A DNA stretch of 64,000 bases from JACMLC01 sp963720235 (GCA_963720235.1 OY970389.1:3162001-3226000); one strand, 5' to 3'; positions 26,019 through 35,042 are shown, counted from the first letter of the stretch. Numbers and translations: made by a program. The notes: a model not told the origin generated them from the letters alone.

Positions 26019-27908
26019 ATGAAAAGAATTATCGAAAGCTATAAACAGAAACTGGCTACGGAAGAGGGCTGGACTTTAAAGCGCGGGGCCGCGCTTCGCA
26101 TTGCCCTGTGTTATCCGAACACGCATGCCATCGGAATGGCGAATCTCGGATTTCAGGCGATGTACGAGCTTTTTAATAACATCCCCGAAGTCTCCTGCGA
26201 GCGCGTCTTTCTGCCTGACGAAAAAGAGTTGCGCGAGTATGAAAAATCTCGCACGCCACTGCTGTCTCTGGAATCGCAAACTCCCGTGCGCAATTTTGAT
26301 GTCCTCGCGTTCTCCATTTCATTCGAGACGGATTACCTGAACATGGCGCGCATCCTGCGACTCTCAGGCGTGCCTGTGTGGGCCAAAGAGCGAACGCATC
26401 ACGACCCGCTCGTCATCATGGGCGGCGCGGCCTCGTTCCTCAATCCCGAACCGATTGCGGATTTCACGGACGTGATTGCCGTCGGTGAAGGCGAGATTCT
26501 CGCGCCGCAACTGATTGACACGATTTTTGAGGAAGAAGGAAAAGACGAAATCCTGCTTGCGCTGGCAAAGCGCGGGCGCGGATTTTATGTGCCGTCGCTG
26601 TATGAAGTGACTTACAAAGAGGATGGCACGGTCCTGGATTATGAACCGCTTGAGGCAGGAGTGCCTTTGCGCGTCGGGCGCGCTGTGACGGCTGAGAATC
26701 CAAAGGAAGGAAGTCTCAGGCGCGCCATGCGTCGCGGCGATACGGAGATTGTCGAGCGGCTCTTGCAACAGGAAGTCTTCGCGCCGTCTTCTGCTATCTG
26801 GTCTCCGACGGCAGAGATGGGCGAGCGTTTCCTGATAGAGATTTCGCGCGGCTGCTCTCAAGGCTGTCGCTTCTGCTGGGCCGGATACAATTATTGGCCG
26901 CCGCGTCTTGTGCCTGCGCGGGACATACTCGCAAAGGCCAGCGCGTGGCGCGCGAAGACTGACAAGATTGGTCTAGTCTCGACAGCCGTTTGCGACCATC
27001 CTGAGATTAGTGAAATCCTGCGCGGCTTGCGCGAGATGAATTACAGGATTTCCGTCTCGTCGCTGCGCCTGGACCAGATTTCGGATGAGTTACTTGATGC
27101 TCTGGTCGAATCCAGAGACCAGCAGATAGCTGTCGCGCCGGAGACGGGTTCTGACAGGTTGCGAAAAGTTATCAATAAGAATCTGACGAACGACGAGATT
27201 GTGGACATCTGCGGCGCGGTGTTTGACAGAGGGATGTTGACAGTCAAGCTGTACCTGATGGTCGGGCTGCCGACTGAAACCGACGAAGATTTGGAAGAGA
27301 TGATTGTCCTTGTCGAGAGAATCAAGGACAGGATGCTCGAAGCCGGAAAGCGTTTCGGTTACGCAGGAAAAATCATTCCGTCGCTCAATGGCTTTGTGCC
27401 TAAGCCGAACACGCCTTTGCAGTGGGACGGCATCTGCGACGAGAAGGAATTAAAGCGGCGTTTGAAATTTGTCTCGAAAAAGCTGTCGCGGATTCCGAAT
27501 GTGGAAGTGCGCGCGATGTCCGCGCGGATAGCACATGAGCAGGCTCTGTTTTCTTCAGGCGATAGAAGCATCGCGCGAGTTATCGAGGCGGCTGCGCGTT
27601 TGAATGGCGACCTTAATGCAGCTTTGCGCGAGACTGGGATTGAGACGGCTTTTCATACGAGCCGCGACAGGTCTTATGAGGAGCGTTTGCCCTGGGAGAT
27701 TGTTGATTCGGGAATGACGCGCGAGTTCTTGCAGAAAGAGCATGAGCGTGCGCACATCGCCAAGTCAACGGCTCCGTGTCCTTCGGTTGACACATGCACG
27801 CGCTGCGGCGTGTGTCCGACGACATGGCTCGCCTCTGCGCCCGCAGGGCTGGTACAGTTGCACGGCATCAGCGAAAGCGCGCGCCGCGCCGCGATGGCCG
27901 TCGCTTAG
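26019..27908 (+). CDS. B12-binding-like radical SAM protein (TIGR03960 type)
   Basis: 629 residues. An N-terminal B12-binding-like domain (about 25-170) precedes a radical SAM core with the CX3CX2C cluster C279, C283, C286 (RGCSQGCRFCWAGY). The C-terminus has an extra cysteine group (about 587-598, CPSVDTCTRCGVC) that could bind another metal centre. The domain order fits the TIGR03960 family, whose reaction is unestablished. Members are often followed by or fused to a DUF2344 protein, which is absent here. The ATG at 26019 is only 3 bp from the repeat element and lacks a Shine-Dalgarno. Confidence 0.85.
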   Translation: MKRIIESYKQKLATEEGWTLKRGAALRIALCYPNTHAIGMANLGFQAMYELFNNIPEVSCERVFLPDEKELREYEKSRTPLLSLESQTPVRNFDVLAFSISFETDYLNMARILRLSGVPVWAKERTHHDPLVIMGGAASFLNPEPIADFTDVIAVGEGEILAPQLIDTIFEEEGKDEILLALAKRGRGFYVPSLYEVTYKEDGTVLDYEPLEAGVPLRVGRAVTAENPKEGSLRRAMRRGDTEIVERLLQQEVFAPSSAIWSPTAEMGERFLIEISRGCSQGCRFCWAGYNYWPPRLVPARDILAKASAWRAKTDKIGLVSTAVCDHPEISEILRGLREMNYRISVSSLRLDQISDELLDALVESRDQQIAVAPETGSDRLRKVINKNLTNDEIVDICGAVFDRGMLTVKLYLMVGLPTETDEDLEEMIVLVERIKDRMLEAGKRFGYAGKIIPSLNGFVPKPNTPLQWDGICDEKELKRRLKFVSKKLSRIPNVEVRAMSARIAHEQALFSSGDRSIARVIEAAARLNGDLNAALRETGIETAFHTSRDRSYEERLPWEIVDSGMTREFLQKEHERAHIAKSTAPCPSVDTCTRCGVCPTTWLASAPAGLVQLHGISESARRAAMAVA

Positions 27909-27927
27909 AGCATTTTTCAGAAATACA

Positions 27928-28008
27928 ATTCACCACAGAGCACAAAGAAGATTTCAAATTTGAGATTTCAGATTTGAAATTCTTCTGCGTCCCTCGGTGG
28001 TGAATTTT
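27928..28008. repeat. Nested inverted-arm element between convergent genes
   Basis: Outer arms near ATTCACCAC and GTGGTGAAT, inner arms AGAAGATTTCAAAT and ATTTGAAATTCTTC. The AAATTTG/ATTTCAG words belong to the same heptamer style. It lies between the convergent radical SAM and DUF4845-like genes and may act as a bidirectional terminator. Confidence 0.75.
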
Positions 28009-28418
28009 TATTTAATGCTCCACATGCTTGAGCTTTTGACTGTCTGGTCAAACTCGTATTCGTAGGTATAGCCGGGAACGGAAATCGGGCGTTTGAATTG
28101 GACGCGCGCCATCATCGCTCCCTCGTTCTGCTGGATGGAGATTTCGGCATTGGGCGGAACGCCGTACTCGCGAGCGTTTTTAACAAGCTGCTGTTTGACC
28201 CAGTCGCTGCCATGACCCAGGGCCGCTCCCTTATCCACGCTCTGCTGCATGAAGTCTTTGTACTGGTAAGACTGGAACGCAACGGGGATATACTGGTAGC
28301 CGACATAGGCGACGAGAGCCACCACAGAAAAGACTATCAGGAATTTGAGACGCGCACTGCCGCGCTCTCCATGTCTGTTTGATACAGGGGAAGTGCCACA
28401 CGAGCTATTCATCGTCAT
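28008..28418 (-). CDS. DUF4845-like single-pass membrane protein
   Basis: 136 residues. A short polar N-terminus is followed by one transmembrane helix (about 24-43, LKFLIVFSVVALVAYVGYQY). A small extracytoplasmic domain ends in strands such as ARVQFKRPISVPGYTYEYEFDQTV. Size and layout resemble DUF4845 proteins, which have no assigned function. It follows aroB on the same strand after a long repeat element. The start ATG at 28418 could equally be the second methionine codon at 28412. Confidence 0.65.
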   Translation of the reverse strand: MTMNSSCGTSPVSNRHGERGSARLKFLIVFSVVALVAYVGYQYIPVAFQSYQYKDFMQQSVDKGAALGHGSDWVKQQLVKNAREYGVPPNAEISIQQNEGAMMARVQFKRPISVPGYTYEYEFDQTVKSSSMWSIK

Positions 28419-28451
28419 TCATGCCTCACTAAATTTCTAAGTGTAAATTGA

Positions 28452-28570
28452 CTCAACCTCTTCTTTGCGAGCTTGAGTTTTTCTTTTCTTTGCGCCACCA
28501 GCGTGAAACAGCAACGAGCGGTTCACGCTGGTGGCGCAAAGTAAAAACAGAAGACCGCAATGGGTTGAAT
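28452..28570. repeat. Long inverted-arm element, TTTGCGCCACCAGCG class (copy A)
   Basis: About 119 bp from CTCAACCTCTTC to GGGTTGAAT, ending 1 bp before the aroB stop triplet. It contains an exact hairpin made of CTTTGCGCCACCAGCGTGAA and its near-complement. It aligns over its length with 39947-40063 and 62530-62652. Confidence 0.85.
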
Positions 28571-28571
28571 C

Positions 28572-29753
28572 TTATCTTGAGTTTTGCAAAGCGGCGCGGA
28601 TGGAGGCGCGCAGGACATTGGGCGCAATCTCTCGTCCGTCAACGAGACGCGCATGTCCGATTCGCTCAAGCAGGATCCATTTGATTTGACCGCCGACCGA
28701 TTTTTTATCGCGGGCGAGTGTGCACAGTATCTCCGTTGTCCGAAGATCGTCAGCGCGGGGCAAGCGGCCAGCCAGGTGTATGGCAGCCTTTAGTGATTCT
28801 AAATCAAAACTACTCAAAATGCCTAGTCTTTTCGAAATCTCCCCTGCGGCAAGCATCCCGTAGCCCACCGCCTCGCCATGCCTAAACCTTTTATAATCAG
28901 TAACTTTTTCGAGCGCGTGGCCCACCGTGTGGCCGAAATTCAGGATGCGTCGAGAGCGCGAATCGACACGTCCGACAGCTTCCCTTTCATCTCCCACCAC
29001 AATTTTGGCCTTGAAAGCACACTGCCGCGCGATTAGCTCCGCCAACTGCTCTTCATAATCATCCGGGCTTTTTTCGCCTGACGAAAGCAAAAATCGCCGC
29101 GTCCGGTCAAAGAGCCTGCGGCTGCCCACTGCCCCTTGCTTGAGGCACTCGCACCATCCTGCGGTCAACTCTCGCGCGGGCAGCGTGCGCAAAGTCTCAA
29201 CATCAATCAGCACTCCGCGCGGGTGATGAAACGCGCCGATGAGATTCTTTCCGTCAACCGTATTAACAGCCGTCTTGCCTCCGACAGAAGCATCCACCTG
29301 CGCGAGCAAAGTTGTAGGGACTTGCAGATAAGCTATGCCGCGCAGGTAGAGCGCAGAAGCTAAGCCCGCCAGATCGCCCACGACTCCGCCGCCCAGAGCA
29401 ACCACTGCATCAGTTCTTTCGAGTTTGGATTCGGAGAGAAAACCGAGCGCGCTCTCCAGCGTGCGAAAAGATTTGTGATGCTCGCCATCGCCCATCAGCC
29501 AGTGGGAAACAGCGAACCCTGCGCGCGCAAGACTTGTGAGAGCGGTCTTGCCATAGAGCTTGAAAACTTTTGGATTGGAGATAACAGCGATGCGGTGCGC
29601 GGAAGGCAAGAGAGTTTGGCGGGCATGTTCTCCAAGACCTGCGAGCAAGCCTCTGCCAATCGTAATCTGGTAATCCTCCTCGCGTCTTGCGAGGCGCACG
29701 CGCACATGCTGCACTGTTGGCTCTTTTACTCCTCGCTCATCGCGTTCATCCAT
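28572..29753 (-). CDS. aroB: 3-dehydroquinate synthase AroB
   Basis: 393 residues. Second step of the shikimate pathway: conversion of DAHP to 3-dehydroquinate, NAD- and metal-dependent. Family signatures are clear: GGGVVGDLAG (NAD-binding), VPTTLLAQVDASVGGKTAVN, KNLIGAFHHPRGV and the metal-binding FGHTVGHALE. The start is taken at ATG 29753, overlapping the upstream peptidase gene by 28 bp; a GTG at 29714 with an upstream GAGGAG is an alternative. No other shikimate gene is nearby. The last codons abut repeat copy A, so the C-terminus may have been altered by that insertion. Confidence 0.93.
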   Translation of the reverse strand: MDERDERGVKEPTVQHVRVRLARREEDYQITIGRGLLAGLGEHARQTLLPSAHRIAVISNPKVFKLYGKTALTSLARAGFAVSHWLMGDGEHHKSFRTLESALGFLSESKLERTDAVVALGGGVVGDLAGLASALYLRGIAYLQVPTTLLAQVDASVGGKTAVNTVDGKNLIGAFHHPRGVLIDVETLRTLPARELTAGWCECLKQGAVGSRRLFDRTRRFLLSSGEKSPDDYEEQLAELIARQCAFKAKIVVGDEREAVGRVDSRSRRILNFGHTVGHALEKVTDYKRFRHGEAVGYGMLAAGEISKRLGILSSFDLESLKAAIHLAGRLPRADDLRTTEILCTLARDKKSVGGQIKWILLERIGHARLVDGREIAPNVLRASIRAALQNSR

Positions 29754-31249
29754 GTATCCGCGAGCAAATCGAAACTGAGTTCGCCGAGCCCTAAAAGCCG
29801 CGCTAGCTCTTCGACGGAATAACGTGAAGCAGTGTTCCAAAGGTCTATCAACTCGTCCCCAGCGCGGCGCGTGGCCCACCACCTGCGACCATATCGCGTA
29901 CGCAAGTGCTCACGCAATCCGGCCTCAAAGACCCACGCGCGCAGGTAAGCCCCGGCATAAAATCCATCATCCACATCCGAGAGATAGAGAGCAGGGCTGC
30001 GCTTAAAACCCGTCGCCTCTGTTTGCAAAGTTGCGTAAGTCGCTGCCAGATGTTCCGTGCGTACTTGAGAGCTATCGTGCAGTGCGATGTCGTAACTGAG
30101 CTTGGCGCAGAAACGGCGTATGGTATGCATGGTCAGGACGGCTAAATCGCGCACGACTTTGCGCGCCTGCTCTTCGCTCATACCCGGACGATGCTCTCTG
30201 AGCCATGCTTCGTCATGCAGTAGATGATTGAGCAGGAAGGCATAGCCTTCCGTCGTTGCATAATCGGGCGCGTAGATAAACTCTGGATGTTTCGAGACCA
30301 ACTCGCGCGAAGTCCATGCGAAATGCTGTGCATGACCTGCTTCATGAAAGAGCGTCGTGTAATCGTAAGCTCCGCCGATGGGCGCGACGAGCAGGCGCAC
30401 ATCGTCCGGCGGATTGATGCGAAAGCAGGCCGCGCGCGGATGCTTGAGCGGGCGCACTTCGTCGTCTATGTGTATGTTCTTTTGCTGCTCAACACGAATC
30501 CCCAAGCCGCTCATCGCCGAAGCATAAGTCGGCATCACATCTCGCGCAGGAAAAAACTGGTCGAGGCTTGAGATTCTTTGAAAGAAATAGTAATCGGCGT
30601 GCTGCAAATCATTGGACGGAACATCCGGCAGGTCGCGCGCGGCAATGCGCGCCAACTCCTTTTGATAAGTTGCATCGGTGCGCGCGAGAAAGGCGTCTGT
30701 ACGACGCGCAAGCTGCTCGTAATCCGTGCCTGTGATGTCTGTGAAGAGCGCGCGATAGGACGGAAATCCGAGGTTTCGTGCAGATTCGTGAAAGGACTCA
30801 AAGCGCGCGGCGCGCAGGTCATCGCACGCGCTCATGGCGTCGAGCCAGCGCGCATATAACTCTCTGCGGCGTGCTGGCGACTTTTCGTTGGCAATCTTTT
30901 TGGAGACGCTGTGCGCCGGCAGGCTCTCGTTTTCCCACTCAATGTGCGCCGCCGATTCGCAACGCGCAACCTCATCCGTCAACTCTTTGGCCTGCGCTTC
31001 CAGATAGCCTATGCGAGCCACGCCCAACAGTGCGTGCAGCCCCGCGCGCTCCGTTTCAAGATGCGCAGGCACACCATCCAAAGCTCGATTGAGGCTTTCT
31101 ATCGCATCGAGCGCAAAGAGGTCGCCGTAACGCTCATAAATCGGCTCGACATGAAGCTCCGGGTCAAGTCCTGCTCGATATTGATAGTGCGTCTGCTCTA
31201 GCTTGGAAGTGTATGCAGCAAATTCACTGCGATATTGACTAACGTCCAT
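29726..31249 (-). CDS. M3-like zinc metallopeptidase (oligopeptidase type)
   Basis: 507 residues, cytoplasmic, no signal peptide. The zinc motif HEAGH (in TTLFHEAGHAQHFAW, near residue 335) and a downstream glutamate in ATTEGYAFL place it with gluzincin peptidases of the M3/M3-like type. The remainder is helical, as in oligopeptidases. It probably degrades short peptides. The start is ATG 31249, directly preceded by an in-frame TTG. Its 3' end overlaps aroB, so the two are translationally linked. An extended -10 promoter candidate and a separate small RNA lie upstream. Confidence 0.82.
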   Translation of the reverse strand: MDVSQYRSEFAAYTSKLEQTHYQYRAGLDPELHVEPIYERYGDLFALDAIESLNRALDGVPAHLETERAGLHALLGVARIGYLEAQAKELTDEVARCESAAHIEWENESLPAHSVSKKIANEKSPARRRELYARWLDAMSACDDLRAARFESFHESARNLGFPSYRALFTDITGTDYEQLARRTDAFLARTDATYQKELARIAARDLPDVPSNDLQHADYYFFQRISSLDQFFPARDVMPTYASAMSGLGIRVEQQKNIHIDDEVRPLKHPRAACFRINPPDDVRLLVAPIGGAYDYTTLFHEAGHAQHFAWTSRELVSKHPEFIYAPDYATTEGYAFLLNHLLHDEAWLREHRPGMSEEQARKVVRDLAVLTMHTIRRFCAKLSYDIALHDSSQVRTEHLAATYATLQTEATGFKRSPALYLSDVDDGFYAGAYLRAWVFEAGLREHLRTRYGRRWWATRRAGDELIDLWNTASRYSVEELARLLGLGELSFDLLADTWMNAMSEE

Positions 31250-31324
31250 CAATAGTGAGGTTCACTTTCATTAAAATAGCGTAAAGCTAAAAAAACGGGT
31301 GGCGGATGATTCAAGGGGAGTTGG

Positions 31325-31333
31325 ATTGTAGCA
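31325..31333 (-). promoter_or_regulatory. Candidate extended -10 promoter for the peptidase-aroB pair
   Basis: On the minus strand TGC-TACAAT, the TACAAT being the complement of 31325-31330. It lies about 75 bp before the peptidase start. The -35 region is poor. Confidence 0.4.
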
Positions 31334-31396
31334 TGGAGAAAAGCTAAATGACGATAATAAAATTAGGCTTGCCGTGCGGCGGAGAAATTTGGAGAT

Positions 31397-31513
31397 TTTA
31401 AAAAGCGAACAGGCGCGACAACGTGGGAGTGTGCCGCGCCTGTTCATATTCGTGGTTACTGTCCTCACCCCAGCAACCACTTGAGACGGAGGATCCACCA
31501 ACCGTCTCTCTTG
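31397..31513 (-). ncRNA. Candidate structured small RNA with intrinsic terminator
   Basis: On the minus strand, a 7-bp hairpin (31483-31489 with 31502-31508) is followed by a 10-bp hairpin (31452-31461 with 31471-31480, one G-U pair on this strand). Next is an 11-bp perfect hairpin (31407-31417 with 31435-31445) and a run of five U (31400-31404), a textbook terminator. A promoter-like TTGCAT-18-TATATT stands at the right distance upstream. Loops 1 and 2 contain UCCU and AGGA, which are complementary, and loop 3 contains CUCCC. No known RNA family was recognised. It could be an independent sRNA or a leader attenuator for the downstream peptidase gene. Confidence 0.55.
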
Positions 31514-31519
31514 CCCCGC

Positions 31520-31549
31520 AATATACACCGCAATGCCTATGCCATGCAA
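31520..31549 (-). promoter_or_regulatory. Candidate promoter of the small RNA
   Basis: Minus-strand TTGCAT (31544-31549) and TATATT (31520-31525) with an 18-bp spacer. The predicted start near 31513 leads directly into the first hairpin. Confidence 0.5.
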
Positions 31550-31650
31550 GTCCTAATTCCGGGTTATTTTAGAGAAAGCGTTTTTTCCGTGCACTTTGCC
31601 GGATTTGCCCGCGAGAGGCGACGACGTGAGACTTTGAAGAGTCGCGCACT

Positions 31651-31665
31651 GTGTAAGTCTTACAC
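31651..31665. other. Palindrome downstream of glmM
   Basis: GTGTAAG-T-CTTACAC, a perfect 7-1-7 inverted repeat, lies between the glmM stop and the small RNA promoter, with flanking GCGC arms. It could be an operator or part of a terminator. Confidence 0.35.
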
Positions 31666-31701
31666 TCAGGAGCGCGTAAGTTTTTCTCAGAGAGCCAAAA
31701 T

Positions 31702-33105
31702 TTACGAGGCTCCAAGAGCCTCACCGATGACAGCGGCGAGTCGTCTTGCCTGCTCTTCAATCACGTCCTGCCGCTCGCCCTCTATCATGACGCGCGCCAG
31801 AGGCTCTGTGCCAGAATAACGCAACAGCAGCCGCCCTCTTTCGCCCAACTCATTTTCAATCTCGCGCGAAGCGCGTCGAATCTCCTCAACTTCCTCAAAC
31901 GGCAATTTCTCACGCACACGCACGTTGACGAGCACCTGCGGGTACCGCTTAAAGCCTTCGACCAGTTCATCCAATCCGGCTTTCGTCTCAAGCATCGCGC
32001 GCAGCAGGCAGATGGTCGTCAACATGCCATCGCCAGCGAGGCTCAGGCGCGGAAAGATGAGATGCCCTGACTGTTCGCCGCCGACACTCGCGCCTGTCTG
32101 CAAAAGTTTTTCGAGCACATATTTATCGCCCACATCCGTGCGTAGCAGACGGATGCCGCGCGCGCGCAAGGCTATCTCCAATCCCAGATTGCTCATCACT
32201 GTGGCGACCACAGTTTCATCAACCAACTGCCCACGCGCGTGCAGGTAATTCGCCATCACCCAGAGCGTCGCGTCGCCGTCAACAAAACGGCCCTGCGCGT
32301 CCACAAAGAGAGAGCGGTCAGCATCACCGTCAAAAGCCACGCCGATGTCTGCAACAACTTTCGTCACCTGCTGCTGCAAGCCTTCGAGATGCAGCGAGCC
32401 GCAATTAAGATTTATATTCCGTCCATCCGGCGCATTGTTAAGAGCCATGACGCGCGCTCCGAGCCGCGCGAAAAGTTTGGGGGCGAGATGCGAGGCCGCG
32501 CCGTTGGCGCAATCAAGCGCGATACTCAAGCCATCGAGCGAGAGTCCTCCAGAAACTTCTTCGGCCAGATAATCAAGATAGCTTGCCTGTAGAGCCGCAG
32601 CATTTTTATCGTCCATCGCCGCATCAACTCTCGCGCTCAGACTTTCAGAGACTTCTGTGGCCGATGATTCATCCGAAGTGTTTGCGCTTTGAGCGGCAAT
32701 GTCTGCTTCAATCAAACGCTCTGTGGCATCGTCCAGCTTGCGTCCCGAAGGCGCGAAAATCTTGATGCCGTTGTCTTGATAGGGATTGTGCGAAGCACTG
32801 ATGACAATGCCCGCATCTGCCGGAATCTTGCGCGCGAGATATGCGACTCCCGGCGTGGTAATCACGCCTGCCGATTCGCACTGCGCGCCGGCTTCCAAAG
32901 CTCCTGCGATGAGCGCGCGCTCAAGCCAGTGGCCTGACTCGCGCGTATCGCGGCCCGTGATGATGCGCGGAGCGCGTCCCTCTGTTTGCAAGGCAAGCTG
33001 TGTGGCGAGCGAGCGGCCTGCGACGCGCACTGTCTGTGCGTCGAGCGGAAACCGCCCGGCCTCTCCGCGCATGCCGTCTGTTCCGAAAAGTTTTTTTGTG
33101 CTCAC
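31702..33105 (-). CDS. glmM: Phosphoglucosamine mutase GlmM
   Basis: 467 residues. Converts glucosamine-6-phosphate to glucosamine-1-phosphate for peptidoglycan and LPS precursors. The active-site phosphoserine is S105 in ISASHNPYQDNG. The metal-binding loop DGDADR and sugar-binding GGEQSGH are present, and a C-terminal RYSGTEPLARVM phosphate loop completes the enzyme. It starts at GTG 33105, overlapping the stop of the YbbR-domain gene by 4 bp, which indicates translational coupling. The order cdaA, cdaR, glmM is the conserved c-di-AMP/cell-wall operon known from Firmicutes. Confidence 0.95.
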   Translation of the reverse strand: MSTKKLFGTDGMRGEAGRFPLDAQTVRVAGRSLATQLALQTEGRAPRIITGRDTRESGHWLERALIAGALEAGAQCESAGVITTPGVAYLARKIPADAGIVISASHNPYQDNGIKIFAPSGRKLDDATERLIEADIAAQSANTSDESSATEVSESLSARVDAAMDDKNAAALQASYLDYLAEEVSGGLSLDGLSIALDCANGAASHLAPKLFARLGARVMALNNAPDGRNINLNCGSLHLEGLQQQVTKVVADIGVAFDGDADRSLFVDAQGRFVDGDATLWVMANYLHARGQLVDETVVATVMSNLGLEIALRARGIRLLRTDVGDKYVLEKLLQTGASVGGEQSGHLIFPRLSLAGDGMLTTICLLRAMLETKAGLDELVEGFKRYPQVLVNVRVREKLPFEEVEEIRRASREIENELGERGRLLLRYSGTEPLARVMIEGERQDVIEEQARRLAAVIGEALGAS

Positions 33106-34073
33106 TTGATAATCGTAAAGCCTGTGGGTTTAGTAGAACGCAGTTCGACGCGGCCTTCGAGGCCGGGCGGGAGCGTGATGCGCGAAGTGATTGAGCCGTC
33201 TGCTGCCATGTCGAGGATGATTTGTAAATCTTCTGCACGAAGTTTCTCAAGGTCTGAGCGCGGCCCGTAAAGCGTGACGACTGCTGTTTGCGGGCGCGTG
33301 GCCGCGCCTGAGCTTTCGCGCACGACGACGCCGTTAAAGCTCTTCTCAATGCGCTGCTCGCCGATTTCCAGAAAGACGCTCACGACAGGGTCGCTGATAG
33401 TCACCTTGTCATTAGCTAAACTGATTGAAGCCTGCGCGATATTCGTATTCGCAGTCAAACCATCAAGCATTATTTTCTCAGTCGTCACGCGATGAACGGA
33501 GCGCACGTGACTCGCAGGCCCGCGCACTTTCACCTGTGAGGGCGTCGGCGTGGCGCGTCGCAATTCATAGCCTTCGGACAGTTGACCTCCAAGCTCGACT
33601 TCGACAGGGACTTCGCGCACCTCTCGCGGCTCAAGCCTGAGGGCCACAAGGTTCGGGTCTATCGCGTCTATGTGCACGCCGTCGGGCAAATCCATCGTCA
33701 CAGTATCGCGCATCAAACGGACTGTGTGCATGCCTTGCTGGTAGCCGCTCACATCAACGAAGCCAATCAGGTTGCGCGAGTTAAGGCGGTCAAGCGATTC
33801 TTTGCTGCCTGTCAAAATAGCGTCCACTTTATCCGGCGGCTCGTTGCTAATCTCCATCTCGTTTGGCAGGCGGAAATTTAGCTGGACATTGCTGAGGCGT
33901 ATGGTCGCGGGCGTGCGTTGGCCCGTGACGCCGAACCAGAGTCCGAGCGTGATGGCGAGGGCCAGCAACTTTAAACTCCAATCCTCAAGAAAGATTGCGC
34001 GCAGCCAACCCTCTGCGCCGCGCTGCACGCGCGCTACACGTCCCGGTTCATTGTTCGATTCACGATAAGGCAT
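33102..34073 (-). CDS. cdaR: YbbR-domain protein, CdaR-like regulator of diadenylate cyclase
   Basis: 323 residues. A single N-terminal transmembrane helix (about 33-50, SLKLLALAITLGLWFGV) is followed by three YbbR-type repeats (about 55-320) with recurring VKVRGP/VTLYGP turns. CdaR binds and modulates the membrane diadenylate cyclase CdaA in Firmicutes. The same role here is inferred from the conserved gene order. The start is ATG 34073, 7 bp from the end of a heptamer element. Its stop overlaps the glmM start. Confidence 0.85.
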   Translation of the reverse strand: MPYRESNNEPGRVARVQRGAEGWLRAIFLEDWSLKLLALAITLGLWFGVTGQRTPATIRLSNVQLNFRLPNEMEISNEPPDKVDAILTGSKESLDRLNSRNLIGFVDVSGYQQGMHTVRLMRDTVTMDLPDGVHIDAIDPNLVALRLEPREVREVPVEVELGGQLSEGYELRRATPTPSQVKVRGPASHVRSVHRVTTEKIMLDGLTANTNIAQASISLANDKVTISDPVVSVFLEIGEQRIEKSFNGVVVRESSGAATRPQTAVVTLYGPRSDLEKLRAEDLQIILDMAADGSITSRITLPPGLEGRVELRSTKPTGFTIIK

Positions 34074-34079
34074 CTGGGA

Positions 34080-34183
34080 ATTTTTGATTTTAGATTTTTG
34101 ATTTGCGATTGGAAGCAGATGAAACGACTCTCACGTTGTCTCTGATTTCAAAATCGCAAATCAAAAATCTAAAATCGCAAATT
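34080..34183. repeat. Inverted heptamer-arm element, ATTTTTG class, cdaA/cdaR junction
   Basis: Arms at about 34080-34113 and 34147-34183 with ATTTTTG, ATTTTAG and ATTTGCG words. In transcript order it runs from the cdaA stop codon, which it touches, to 7 bp before the cdaR start. Confidence 0.85.
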
Positions 34184-35042
34184 AAGTAGTGATTGCTTCT
34201 TCTGCTTCGCTCTCGTCTGCGGGGCGTTTCTTCTCTTTCTCGCGCTTGGCGGCTGCGCTTGGAGCGTCGAGCGCGTGAAAGATATGTGCGCGCAGCTTGG
34301 TCGCATCGAGCGCGCGTTTGATTTGTCCGCCCTGCACAAAAGAGATAAGGCCCGTCTCTTCGGAGACCACGACCGCGACGGCGTCCGTGTCTTCCGTGAT
34401 GCCGATGGCCGCGCGGTGGCGCGTGCCTAAATCTTTCGAGAGGCGCGGGTTCAAAGTGAGCGGCAGGAAACAGGCTGCGGCGGCGATGCGATGACGACGA
34501 ACAATCACCGCGCCGTCATGCAAAGGCGTCGCCGGATTAAAAATCGTGATGAGCAAATCATAGCTCAGCTCGGCTTCCAGCTTGACGCCTCCGTCTATCA
34601 CATTCTTCAAGCCGACGCCGCGCTCTATGACAATCAGCGCGCCCGTCTTGGTCGAGGCCAGCGTTGTCGCCGCGAGCACAATCTCATCATAGACGCCTTC
34701 GCCAAATTGTCCCTGATGTCTGCGCGTGAGCGGCAGCCGGAAACGATTGCCGAAGGAGATAAGAGCCTGTCGTATTTCCGATTGAAAGAGCACGATGATG
34801 GCGACGCCAATGTAGAGCAAAGCCCCGCGCAAGACGAAGGCGAGAGTTGCCAGTTGTTGATTGACGGCCAGCCAGTAGAGCCCGGCAAAGGCTGTGATGC
34901 CGGCGGCCATCGGCGCGGCGCGTGTCCCGCGCACGAGCTTTAAGATTGCATACACGACTACGAAGACCAGCGCGATGTCCACCAGATTGCGCGGCTCGCT
35001 GAGTCTCATCAGGTAGTCTTTGTATGGCAAAAGTAAAAGCAT
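34182..35042 (-). CDS. cdaA: Membrane diadenylate cyclase CdaA
   Basis: 286 residues. Produces c-di-AMP from two ATP. Three N-terminal transmembrane helices (about 18-88) precede the DAC domain (about 90-260) with the hallmark DGA (176-178) and RHR (208-210) motifs, both intact. A charged C-terminal tail of about 25 residues (many K and E) is extra compared with short family members. The start is ATG 35042 with no Shine-Dalgarno; M12 at 35009 is an alternative. It is first of the cdaA-cdaR-glmM set and is itself preceded by a CDF transporter gene on the same strand. Confidence 0.93.
   Translation of the reverse strand: MLLLLPYKDYLMRLSEPRNLVDIALVFVVVYAILKLVRGTRAAPMAAGITAFAGLYWLAVNQQLATLAFVLRGALLYIGVAIIVLFQSEIRQALISFGNRFRLPLTRRHQGQFGEGVYDEIVLAATTLASTKTGALIVIERGVGLKNVIDGGVKLEAELSYDLLITIFNPATPLHDGAVIVRRHRIAAAACFLPLTLNPRLSKDLGTRHRAAIGITEDTDAVAVVVSEETGLISFVQGGQIKRALDATKLRAHIFHALDAPSAAAKREKEKKRPADESEAEEAITT

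Noticed and set aside
31397..31513. SRP RNA, 6S RNA or T-box for the structured region
   Set aside because: The SRP GGAAGCAGC-type apical sequence, a 6S-like long open-bubble duplex and the T-box AGGGTGG element are all missing.
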